64,000 nt of DNA from Blastococcus sp. DSM 46786 (GTDB lineage: Bacteria > Actinomycetota > Actinomycetes > Mycobacteriales > Geodermatophilaceae), in assembly GCF_900109665.1 (NCBI RefSeq), contig NZ_FOAO01000009.1:1-64000 (forward strand). The letters run 5' to 3'. Under the pieces are notes generated by a model that saw only the letters and a list, made by a program, of their open reading frames with translations, was not told the origin of the DNA and made no database searches. The position numbers were made by a program, and so were the translations under genes. Of this stretch, positions 18,829 through 26,595 are shown piece after piece; position 1 is the stretch's first letter; each line of letters opens with the position of its first letter.

Positions 18829-19574
18829 GCACCGCGATGCAGAGGTGGACGGTGCGACGGCCGCGCCGGTCGACGCTGCTCCTGGCCGCGAGCGTGGCCG
18901 TCGGCGTCCTCCTGCTGCTGTGGGGCGCCGACCGGCTGGCCCGCTGGGCGGCGGAGGGCCTGCTGGCGCGCAACGTCCAGCTCGCCACCGGCGTCCTCAC
19001 CCCGCCGGAGGTGGAGGTGCACGGGGCGTTCTTCCTGCCCCAGCTGATCGCCGGGCGGTACGAGCGCGTGGAGATCGTCGTCGAGGACCTTCGCGCCGGC
19101 CCGCTGCGCATCGAGCGCGTGGACGCCGAGCTGACCGGCGTCCACGTCCCGTTCCACGACCTGCTCACCCAGGACGTGGACGTCGTCTACCTCGAGCGGA
19201 CCCGCGAGGTGGCGACGCTGACCTACGAGGACCTGAACACCTACCTGGAGGCGACGGGGCGTCCGGTGCGCCTGGACGGGCGACCGGACGGGGAGGCGCT
19301 GCTGACCGGGTCGGTCGAGATCCTCGGGCGCCGGCTCTCCGCGTCAGCGCGAGCCGTCATCGACGCCGAGGACGGGGACCTCGCGGTGCAGCCCACGCAG
19401 GTGGACACCGCCACCTTCCTGGACGACGCGAGCCGGTTGCTGCTGCGGCAGCGCTTCACCGTCGTCATCCCCATGGACCCGCTCCCGTTCGGCCAGGAGC
19501 TGACCGACGTCGACATCGGCGAGGAGCGCATCACCGTCGAGGCCGGGGGCACCGGGATCATCCTCAGGCCCTGA
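18825..19574 (+). CDS. DUF2993 (LmeA-like) lipid-binding protein
   Basis: The 249-residue protein has an N-terminal membrane anchor (STLLLAASVAVGVLLLLWGA), then a DUF2993 domain rich in alternating strands, e.g. VEVHGAFFLPQLIAGRYERVEIVVEDL and ITVEAGGTGIILRP. Mycobacterial LmeA, the known member, is a periplasmic phospholipid-binding protein that supports lipomannan synthesis. The ATG lies in the stop of the MMPL exporter gene (ATGA), so the two products probably act together on an envelope lipid (inference). Confidence 0.85.
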   Translation: MSTAMQRWTVRRPRRSTLLLAASVAVGVLLLLWGADRLARWAAEGLLARNVQLATGVLTPPEVEVHGAFFLPQLIAGRYERVEIVVEDLRAGPLRIERVDAELTGVHVPFHDLLTQDVDVVYLERTREVATLTYEDLNTYLEATGRPVRLDGRPDGEALLTGSVEILGRRLSASARAVIDAEDGDLAVQPTQVDTATFLDDASRLLLRQRFTVVIPMDPLPFGQELTDVDIGEERITVEAGGTGIILRP

Positions 19575-19659
19575 CGACGATTGAGTGACCCAGGTCACAG
19601 TCACGTGACGTTCCGGCCGCTGCGGCGCGGCACGGTAGCGGCCGACCTAGCCTCGAATC

Positions 19660-20070
19660 ATGGCCACCACACACACGCGAAGGCTCACCCGCGGGGCGCT
19701 CGCCGCGGGTGCAGTGCTGCTCTTCCCCCTGGCGGGGTGCTCGGGCGACGAGGCGAACACGGGCACGTCCGTCCTGGAGGACACCGGCGCCGCCGCGTCG
19801 ACGGCGAGCTCGGCCGCGGGCGCCGTCGGCGAGGCCGTCGACTGCTCCGGGACCTCCTGCTCGGCGACCCTCAGCCCCGACACCCAGTCGGTCGAGATCC
19901 TCGGCACCAGCGTGTCCTTCGGCGGGGTCCAGGACGGTGAGGCGACCTTCAGCGTGGGCAACCAGGAGGTCTCCTGCACCGAGGGCCAGAGCGTCGGGGC
20001 CGGGCCCCTGACGGTGGAGTGCACCACGGTCTCCGACGACAGCGTCACCTTCACCGCCTCGCTCGGCTGA
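19660..20070 (+). CDS. Secreted lipoprotein, hypothetical
   Basis: The 136-residue protein has a signal peptide with an Arg-containing N-region (TTHTRRLTRG), a hydrophobic stretch and the lipobox LAGC, so it should be lipid-anchored at Cys27. The mature part starts with a Ser/Ala/Gly linker and has four further cysteines (DCSG, SCSA, VSCTEG, VECTT) that could form two disulfides within a small beta domain. The family is not recognised. A hairpin follows its stop. Confidence 0.8.
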   Translation: MATTHTRRLTRGALAAGAVLLFPLAGCSGDEANTGTSVLEDTGAAASTASSAAGAVGEAVDCSGTSCSATLSPDTQSVEILGTSVSFGGVQDGEATFSVGNQEVSCTEGQSVGAGPLTVECTTVSDDSVTFTASLG

Positions 20071-20075
20071 GGTCC

Positions 20076-20105
20076 GGGCACCTCATCCGGACGAGTGAGG
20101 TGCCC
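20076..20105 (+). terminator. Lipoprotein gene terminator
   Basis: GGGCACCTCA (20076-20085) pairs perfectly with TGAGGTGCCC (20096-20105); the ten-base loop contains the palindrome TCCGGA. It begins five bases after the lipoprotein stop and argues against the GTG at 20095 as start of the next gene. Confidence 0.7.
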
Positions 20106-20142
20106 GCTCCAGGTTCCCGCCCCACCGGCCGACCACCCAGGA

Positions 20143-21435
20143 GTGGGCAAGCACCGCACCGACACCGAGCAGCAGATCGCCGACCTCCTGCGAACCGCGA
20201 AGAAGTCGCTGCACCTCTCCGTGGCGTTCCTCTCCCGGCTCGACGGCACCACCCAGCACCTGGAGGTGGTGGAGTCCTCCGTGCCGTTCCTCTTCCAGGA
20301 GGGCGTCACGCAGGTGCAGGAGACGTCGCTGTGCCAGGCGGTCCTGGACCGGAAGCTGCCCGCGGTCATCCCCGACCTCAGGAAGTTCCCCGAGGCCATG
20401 AAGCTGCCGGCCGCGCGCATGCCCCGCATCCGCAGCTACGTCTCGGTGCCGGTCACGCTGTCCGACGGCACCCTGTACGGCACCTTCTGCGCCGCGGGCC
20501 TGACCACCGACAAGGACCTCACCAAGCGCGACAAGGCGCTGATGGACGTGCTCGCGTCGGCCGCCTCGGTGATCATCGAGCCGCAGGTCAGGGAGGAACA
20601 CCGGCGCACCGGCATCGAGGGCCGGCTGGCGCCCCTCATGGCCGCCGGCGGACCGGTCGTCGCGCTGCAGCCCATCGTCGACCTCGCCACCGGCGCCCGG
20701 GTGGGCGCCGAGGCGCTGAGCCGGTTCCCCGCCGAGTGGCAGCAGACGCCCGACGTCGTCTTCGAGGAGGCGCACAGCGTCGGCCTGGGCGACCAGCTCG
20801 AGCTGCTCGCCCTGCGCCGCGCCGCCGAGCACCTGCGGCAGGCCGACGGCTACGTGGCGATGAACGTCTCGCCGGGCACCCTGCTCACCCCGGAGTGCGC
20901 CGCACTCCTCGCCGAGCTGCCCCTGGACCGCATCCTGCTGGAGCTCTCCGAGCACGACGCGGTCGACGACTACGACGCGCTCGCCGCCACCCTGGCGCCG
21001 TTCCGGGCGGGCGGCCTGCGGCTGGCCATCGACGACGTGGGCGCCGGCTTCTCCTCGCTCCGCCACATCGTCGTGACTTCCCCCGACGTCATCAAGCTCG
21101 ACCGCAGCATCGTCAGCGGGCTGGACACCGATCCGGTGCGCACCGTGCTGGTGCGCTCCCTGGTCGACTTCGCCGGCGGGCTGCAGGCTCGCGTCGTCGC
21201 CGAGGGCATCGAGACGGCGACGGAGGCCGACGCGCTGCGCTCCCTCGGGGTCGACTACGGCCAGGGCTGGCACTTCGGGCGGCCGGCCGTGCCCGAGTCG
21301 CAGCCGCCGGCTGCCGTGCAGCCAGGAGCCGTGCAGCCGGACACCGTGCAGCCGGACGGTGGCGAGCCGGCGCGCGCCGGCGGCGTTCCCCGACCCCGGT
21401 CGGAACGCCCGCACGTGGCGGCCGACCGGGCGTGA
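20143..21435 (+). CDS. GAF-EAL cyclic-di-GMP phosphodiesterase
   Basis: This soluble protein of about 430 residues has an N-terminal GAF sensor domain (about 10-150; SVAFLSRLDG and IRSYVSVPVTLSDGTLYGTFC) followed by an EAL domain. EAL residues retained include GAEALSRF, MNVSPGTL, LELSEHD, IDDVGAGFSSL, DVIKLDRSIV, VVAEGIET and GQGWHFGRP, so phosphodiesterase activity is expected. The C-terminal 50 residues carry repeated PGAVQPDTVQPDG-like units. GTG at 20143 is preferred because the earlier GTG at 20095 lies inside the terminator hairpin. Its ligand is unknown. Confidence 0.88.
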   Translation: MGKHRTDTEQQIADLLRTAKKSLHLSVAFLSRLDGTTQHLEVVESSVPFLFQEGVTQVQETSLCQAVLDRKLPAVIPDLRKFPEAMKLPAARMPRIRSYVSVPVTLSDGTLYGTFCAAGLTTDKDLTKRDKALMDVLASAASVIIEPQVREEHRRTGIEGRLAPLMAAGGPVVALQPIVDLATGARVGAEALSRFPAEWQQTPDVVFEEAHSVGLGDQLELLALRRAAEHLRQADGYVAMNVSPGTLLTPECAALLAELPLDRILLELSEHDAVDDYDALAATLAPFRAGGLRLAIDDVGAGFSSLRHIVVTSPDVIKLDRSIVSGLDTDPVRTVLVRSLVDFAGGLQARVVAEGIETATEADALRSLGVDYGQGWHFGRPAVPESQPPAAVQPGAVQPDTVQPDGGEPARAGGVPRPRSERPHVAADRA

Positions 21436-21439
21436 CCGG

Positions 21440-22699
21440 TCAGCCGGCGCGGGAGTTGGCCGGTTCTGCGGTGATGCGGGGCAGGATGAGGATCTCGGTG
21501 CCGTCGGGGCGGTAGGTGCGCCATCGGCCGTCGGGTTGGCGTTCGATCCGGAAGCCGTGGTGGATCTTGGTGTGATGCCGTTCGCACAGGAGCGCGCAGT
21601 TGCCCAGGTCGGTCTGGCCGCCGTCGATCCAGTGGACGAGGTGGTGGACGTCGCACCAGTGGGCGGGGGCGTCGCAGCCGGTGAACACGCAGCCGCGGTC
21701 GCGGGCGTCCAGGGCGCGGCGCAGCGGGGGTGGGGAGATCCGTTGGCGGCGGCCGTAGTCCAGCACTTCACCGTCGGGGCCGATGACGATGCGGCTGACG
21801 CCGCCGTCGCAGGCCAGCCAGCGGGCGCGGGCGGCGGAGATGATCGTGCCGAAGCCGGTCTGGGCGGCGCCGGGGCCGGCCGCGGCGGGGTCGATGAGGT
21901 CTTCGAGGTCCACCCGGACCACCACGTGTGGTTTCTGGGTGCGCAGGATCGGCAGACCGCCGACGGCCAGGGCGTTGTCGGCCAGTTGGACGAGGGCGTC
22001 TGCCTGCTGCTGGGCGCGGGTCCGGGTGTCCCCGGCGGGCCGGTTGGCCTGCACGATGGATTCCACGGCGGTCTGCAGCTTCTCCCCGCCCACGGCGTCG
22101 AGTTCGCCGCGGAAGGTAATTGACCCGTCGGCGTGCTTGACGAAGCTCAGCGACCGGCCCTCGGTGGGGTCGGGCTCAGCACCGTCGGGGTCCAGCCGGC
22201 CCAGGTAATGCGCGACGACCTGCCGCAGTTCGGCGTGCGGGCGGGTGGCGGCCACCTGGGCGAGGGCGGCGTCCACGCCGGCGAGGTCGACGTCCTGGGC
22301 TGCGGCGGCGGCCAGGTTGGCCGGGGTGGTCACCGGCGCGATCACGGCCAGCGCCTCGGCGGGCACCGCCCCGGTCGCGGCCGCGGCGGCGACCGCCGGG
22401 AGGGCCTCGATCGCCCGCCCGGTGGTCACCAGCCGGAAGGCGGCGGCCGGGGAGAAGCGGGCGTGCCCGCGCAGCCAGGAGGCCATGGTCTTGTGCCCGT
22501 CGTGCTCGGAGGCGCCGGCGAGTTCGCACTGGTGCGTCGTGCGGGCGATTTCGGCGGACAGGCGGTTCGCGGCCGTCAGCAGCGGGGCCAGCCGCTCGAG
22601 CAGCTGCGGGCCGAACGCACCCTCGAGCCGTTCGGCGGCCAGGTCGTCCAACGCGGCGGCCAGCCGGGCCACCGCATCGACCGCACCTGTCGAACACAT
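21440..22699 (-). CDS. HNH endonuclease with DUF222 (13E12 repeat family)
   Basis: The protein (419 residues) has an N-terminal DUF222 helical domain (from AVARLAAALDDLAAERLEG through ETQ-like helical blocks) and a C-terminal HNH nuclease motif: RDRGCVFTGCDAPAHWCDVHHLVHWIDGGQTDLGNCALLCERHHTKIHHG split here into its CxxxxC, DVHH, GG-N and CxxHH elements. All catalytic residues are present. Such genes occur in many copies in Geodermatophilaceae and mycobacteria; biological role is unclear, with mobility suspected. ATG at 22699. It sits alone, convergent with the GAF-EAL gene. Confidence 0.9.
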   Translation of the reverse strand: MCSTGAVDAVARLAAALDDLAAERLEGAFGPQLLERLAPLLTAANRLSAEIARTTHQCELAGASEHDGHKTMASWLRGHARFSPAAAFRLVTTGRAIEALPAVAAAAATGAVPAEALAVIAPVTTPANLAAAAAQDVDLAGVDAALAQVAATRPHAELRQVVAHYLGRLDPDGAEPDPTEGRSLSFVKHADGSITFRGELDAVGGEKLQTAVESIVQANRPAGDTRTRAQQQADALVQLADNALAVGGLPILRTQKPHVVVRVDLEDLIDPAAAGPGAAQTGFGTIISAARARWLACDGGVSRIVIGPDGEVLDYGRRQRISPPPLRRALDARDRGCVFTGCDAPAHWCDVHHLVHWIDGGQTDLGNCALLCERHHTKIHHGFRIERQPDGRWRTYRPDGTEILILPRITAEPANSRAG

Positions 22700-22839
22700 G
22701 TGCGAATACTACCGCCGACCGACGACACCCGCACCACGAATCCCCAGCTCAGTGGGCTGTCCACAGATGCATACGCGGCCTTGACACCGGCCCTGTTAAC
22801 CCCCAGGAGCGGCAGCGGGCCGCGCCCGACACCGCCTCG

Positions 22840-23472
22840 TCAGCGCCCCAGGGGCGGCAGCAGGCCGCGCTCGACGGCGACCAGCACCGCCCGCGTCCGG
22901 TCGTCCACGCCGAGCTTCGCGAACACCCGCAGCAGGTGGGTCTTCACCGTCGCCTCGCCGATGTACAGCTCCCGCCCGATCTCGGCGTTGGTCAGCCCGC
23001 GCGCCACCCCGCGGAGCACCTCCAGCTCGCGCGCGGTGGGCGCCTCGGCCGCCGGCGCCCGCATCCGCGACACCAGCCGCGCCGCGACCGGGGGCGCGAG
23101 CACGGTCTCCCCGCGCGCCGCCGCCCGGACGGCGTCCGCGAGCTGGGGCAGCGGGACATCCTTGAGCAGGTAACCGGTCGCTCCGGCCTCGACCGCCCGC
23201 ACGATGTCGGCGTCGGTGTCGTAGGTGGTCAGCACGAGCACGCGGACGCCGGGGTGCGACGCGGCCAGCTTCTCCGTCGCCGTCGCGCCGTCCATCCGCG
23301 GCATGCGCAGGTCCATGAGGACGACGTCCGGCGCCGTCCCCGCCACCACCGCCAGCGCCTCGAGGCCGTCGCCCGCCTCCCCCACCACCGAGAGGTCGTC
23401 CTGCGCGTCCAGCCACCCGACCAGCCCCCCGCGGACGACGGGGTGGTCGTCCACCACCACGACGCGGATCAC
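22840..23472 (-). CDS. NarL/LuxR-type response regulator
   Basis: The 210-residue regulator has a receiver domain (VVVVDDHPVVRGGL; phosphoacceptor Asp in VVLMDLRMPRMDG; conserved Lys in GYLLKDVP) and a C-terminal LuxR helix-turn-helix (TARELEVLRGVARGLTNAEIGRELYIGEATVKTHLLRVFAKLGV, here read as its usual elements). Its GTG start overlaps the histidine kinase stop by four bases. It likely controls the co-transcribed ABC transporter. It is the last gene of the four-gene operon. Confidence 0.95.
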   Translation of the reverse strand: MIRVVVVDDHPVVRGGLVGWLDAQDDLSVVGEAGDGLEALAVVAGTAPDVVLMDLRMPRMDGATATEKLAASHPGVRVLVLTTYDTDADIVRAVEAGATGYLLKDVPLPQLADAVRAAARGETVLAPPVAARLVSRMRAPAAEAPTARELEVLRGVARGLTNAEIGRELYIGEATVKTHLLRVFAKLGVDDRTRAVLVAVERGLLPPLGR

Positions 23473-24713
23473 GAGCCGGGCACCCGCACCGTCACGCGCG
23501 TGCCGGCACCCGGCGAGGACGCCACGTCCATTTCGCCGCCGACCGAGGCGACCCGGCCGCGCAGCCCGTCCAGCCCGGCCCCCTGCGCCCGGGACGGGTC
23601 GAATCCCACGCCGTCGTCCTCGACGTGCACCGACACGTGCCGAGCGTCCCGCTCCCCCACGGCGGAGATGCGGATCGCCACGCTGCTGGCGTCGGCGTGC
23701 CGGCGCACGTTGGTCAGCGCCTCCTGGGCGCCGCGGAGCAGCACGACCTCCTCGTCGCGGCGCAGCGCCACGCCACCGTCCAGCGCCGCGGTGTCCACCC
23801 GCACCGCCAGCCCGGTCTCCCGGCCGAACCGCTCGGCGAGCCGCTCCAGCGCCTCGACCAGCGTCGAGCCCTCCAGCGCGACCGGCGCGAAAGCGGCCAC
23901 CACGGCCCGCGCCTCCTGGAGGTTGTCGCGCGCGACCTCCTCGATGAGGGCCAGCCGGTCGCGCGCGGCGTCCGCACCCTCGGGCAGCCGCGCCGCCGCG
24001 GTCTGCGCCAGCACGACGATGCTCGTGTAGCCCTGCGCGAGGGTGTCGTGCACCTCGCGGGCCAGGCGCTCCCGCTCGGCCAGCACCCCGCGCTCGCGCT
24101 CGGCCGTGGCCAGCTCGGCGCGGGTGCGCTCGAGCGCGCGGATCAGCAGCGCGCGCTGCCGGCTCTGCTCGAGCACCTGGAAGATCCAGAACCCCATCGC
24201 GAGGCTGAACGTCAGGCCGACCAGCGTCTGCGCGGGGCCGGACAGCGGCTCGTCGCCGCGCGTCCACGACACGAAGGGCCCGACGGTGCTGGCCGTGGCG
24301 AGCGCGAGCGTCCAGAGGACCCCGCGGGTGACGGTCTCGGAGAGGAACCACACCTGCGCGTAGCCGAGGAAGAGCAGGAACAGCAGCGAAGGCTCGAACC
24401 AGGCGAGCACGCCGAAGACCAGCACCAGGACCGCGAGGTAGGCGTTGGCGCGCCGCTCGTCGCGGCTGACCAGGGCCGGGGTGCCGAGCAGGGCGTAGGC
24501 CACGGCCAGCACGCCGAGCGGGACCAGCAGCACGGCCCGCGGCGCCTCGAACGGCGACAGCGCGATGGTCACCACGGCGATCGTCACCAGCAGCGCGAAC
24601 ACCACGTGCAAGCCCAGGACGGTCATCCGCCAGCCGCGCTCGGACAGCGGCGGGCCGCCGTCGTCCTCCTCGTCGGGAGGGACGACGGCGGCCCGGGTCG
24701 GGCAGTCGCTCAC
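23469..24713 (-). CDS. NarL-type sensor histidine kinase (HisKA_3)
   Basis: The 414-residue kinase has an N-terminal membrane domain of five to six helices (about residues 32-180), a coiled coil (LIRALERTRAELATAERERGV), and the HisKA_3 phosphoacceptor box (ERERLAREVHDTLAQGYTSI; His near 220). The HATPase region follows (EALTNVRRHADASSVAI, EDDGVGFDP, GAGLDGLRGRVASVGGE). No large extracellular sensor domain is present, so it may sense the membrane or the adjacent transporter, as DesK-like kinases do. GTG at 24713 overlaps the permease stop by four bases. Confidence 0.94.
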   Translation of the reverse strand: MSDCPTRAAVVPPDEEDDGGPPLSERGWRMTVLGLHVVFALLVTIAVVTIALSPFEAPRAVLLVPLGVLAVAYALLGTPALVSRDERRANAYLAVLVLVFGVLAWFEPSLLFLLFLGYAQVWFLSETVTRGVLWTLALATASTVGPFVSWTRGDEPLSGPAQTLVGLTFSLAMGFWIFQVLEQSRQRALLIRALERTRAELATAERERGVLAERERLAREVHDTLAQGYTSIVVLAQTAAARLPEGADAARDRLALIEEVARDNLQEARAVVAAFAPVALEGSTLVEALERLAERFGRETGLAVRVDTAALDGGVALRRDEEVVLLRGAQEALTNVRRHADASSVAIRISAVGERDARHVSVHVEDDGVGFDPSRAQGAGLDGLRGRVASVGGEMDVASSPGAGTRVTVRVPGS

Positions 24714-25543
24714 CCGTCGGCCCGGCGCCAGCGGAACGTGCGCACGCACACCACGGCACCGATGATCACCCACGCGGCCAGCACCAGGGCGATCCGGCCG
24801 TGCTCCCAGCTGCCCGCGGCCTCGGCGACGGCCGCCTGGTCGGGCAGGAACGCCGAGCGCATGCCCTGGGTCATCCACTTCAGCGGGAACAGGGCGGCCA
24901 CCCGCTGCATCCAGCCCGGCAGCTCCCCGAAGGCGAAGAAGACGCCGGAGAAGAACTGCAGCACGATCGCGACGGCCGAGACGCTCGTGGTCACCGACTG
25001 CGCGCTGCCCCGCATCGCGGAGACGGCGATGCCCAGCACGGTGCCGGCCAGGGCACCGAGCACCGCGACCCACGCGAAGGCGAGCCAGTGGGCCAGGTCC
25101 ACCGGCATCGGCACGTCGTAGCCGTACCGGGCCACCGGCAGCAGCAGCGCCAGCTGCGCGGCCGTGGTGACCAGCACCTGGCCGGCCTTGCCGCCGAAGT
25201 AGGCGACCGGCGGCGTGCCCAGCAGCTGCAGCCGTTCCAGCTGACCCGTCTCACGCTCGGCCGCGATGGCGGTGCCGACCGCCTGGAAGCTGGTCAGCAT
25301 GATCCCGGTGGCCGCGATGCCGGCCAGGAAGTACTGCGGGAACGGCACGTCGCCGGGCAGCACGTCGCCGCCGAGCACCGCCCCGAAGATCACCATCATC
25401 ACGACCGGGTAGGCGAACGAGAACACCACCTGCTGGCGCTCGCGGAAGAACAGCCGCAGCTCCAGGCCGACGCGGGCCCGGGCGATCGACAGCGCGGACG
25501 GCGGGGCGGGGCGGGTGGTCGGCGGGGGCAGGACGGCGGTCAT
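24710..25543 (-). CDS. ABC-2 type transporter permease
   Basis: This membrane subunit of 277 residues has six hydrophobic segments, starting with VVFSFAYPVVMMVIFGAVLGG. It retains the ABC-2 export features: the conserved turn AAERETGQLERLQLLGTPPVAYFGGK after helix 2 and LFPLKWMTQGMRSAFLPD before the last helix. Its ATG lies in the stop of the ATPase gene (ATGA). It is probably an efflux pump for a lipid, peptide or drug; the substrate is not deducible. Confidence 0.92.
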   Translation of the reverse strand: MTAVLPPPTTRPAPPSALSIARARVGLELRLFFRERQQVVFSFAYPVVMMVIFGAVLGGDVLPGDVPFPQYFLAGIAATGIMLTSFQAVGTAIAAERETGQLERLQLLGTPPVAYFGGKAGQVLVTTAAQLALLLPVARYGYDVPMPVDLAHWLAFAWVAVLGALAGTVLGIAVSAMRGSAQSVTTSVSAVAIVLQFFSGVFFAFGELPGWMQRVAALFPLKWMTQGMRSAFLPDQAAVAEAAGSWEHGRIALVLAAWVIIGAVVCVRTFRWRRADG

Positions 25544-26454
25544 GCCAGGTCTCCTCCGGAGCTCGCGGGGGCGGCGCCGACGAGCTGCAGGTAGACGTCC
25601 TCGAGGCCGGGCCGGGTGACGGTGAGACCGGGGACCTCGCCCCGGGTGGCGGTGGCGAGGAGGTCGCGCAGCACACCGGTGGGGTACTCGGTGACCACCT
25701 GGCGGCGGCTCCCGCCCTCGATCCAGCTGACGGTGGCACGCCGGCGCAGGTCGGCCCCCAGCTCCGCCGGCGGGGCGACGTCCACGAGCCGCCCCTCGGC
25801 GATCACCCCCACGCGGTCGGCGAGCTCGGCCGCCTCGTCGAGGTAGTGCGTGGTCAGCAGCACGGTGGTGCCGTCGGCTCGGAGACCGCGGACCAGCTCC
25901 CAGAACTGCCGCCGGGCGACCGGGTCCATGCCGGTCGTCGGCTCGTCGAGGAAGACCAGCTCGGGCCGGCCCTGCACGCCGAGGGCCACGGCGAGCCGCC
26001 GCCGCTGGCCGCCGGAGAGCGCCGACACCCGGGTGCCGGCCTTGGCGTCGAGCCCGGTCGCGGCGAGCAGCTCGTCGGTGGGGCGCGGCCGGGCGTGGTA
26101 CCGGGCGAAGTGGTCCAGCGCCTCGCGCACCGACAGCGCCTGGCCCGCCGGCTCCCCCTGGCTGACGACGCCCATCCGCGCCCGCCACTCCCGGCGGCCG
26201 GTGGCGGGGTCCTCGTCCAGCACCCGGACCTCGCCGGCGTCGCGGCGCCGGACCCCCTCGAGGATCTCGATCGTCGTCGTCTTCCCCGCACCGTTGGGCC
26301 CGAGGAGCGCGAAGCACTCCCCCCGCCGCACGTCGAGGTCCAGCCCGTCGAGCACCGCCCGGCCGTCATACCGCTTCGCCAGACCGCGCACGGTCACGGC
26401 CGCCTCCACGACGCCGGTCCCCAGCGGGAGCGGCGCCACCTCCGTCGTCGTCAT
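25540..26454 (-). CDS. ABC transporter ATP-binding protein
   Basis: This is the ATPase partner of the downstream permease (304 residues). Walker A is GPNGAGKTT, the Q-loop lies in MGVVSQGEP, the signature is LSGGQRRRLAVALG, Walker B is LVFLDEPTTGMDP and the H-loop lies in LLTTHYLDEAAELADR. A C-terminal DUF4162-type extension follows (about 225-304), common in drug and lantibiotic exporters. ATG at 26454. It is the first gene of the operon and faces the Ada-AlkA gene across 141 bases. Confidence 0.95.
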   Translation of the reverse strand: MTTTEVAPLPLGTGVVEAAVTVRGLAKRYDGRAVLDGLDLDVRRGECFALLGPNGAGKTTTIEILEGVRRRDAGEVRVLDEDPATGRREWRARMGVVSQGEPAGQALSVREALDHFARYHARPRPTDELLAATGLDAKAGTRVSALSGGQRRRLAVALGVQGRPELVFLDEPTTGMDPVARRQFWELVRGLRADGTTVLLTTHYLDEAAELADRVGVIAEGRLVDVAPPAELGADLRRRATVSWIEGGSRRQVVTEYPTGVLRDLLATATRGEVPGLTVTRPGLEDVYLQLVGAAPASSGGDLA

Positions 26455-26595
26455 GCACGGAGCCTGTCCCCCCGGTGCGTGCGCCGGGACCGCCGATGCG
26501 CTGGTGCGGCGTCCACCGACCGGTGGACGCCGGCCACCACGGCCGTGTCCGAAACCCGCCGGGAACGGTCGGCGTGCACTGGCATGCTCGGTGCC

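Noticed and set aside
20095-20142. GTG at 20095 as start of the GAF-EAL gene
   Set aside because: It lies inside the perfect hairpin that ends the upstream lipoprotein gene, and the extra 16 residues do not resemble the GAF family.
21440-22699. The HNH-DUF222 gene as part of an insertion sequence or phage
   Set aside because: No terminal inverted repeats, target duplication, integrase or other phage genes flank it. These genes are commonly solitary in this family.
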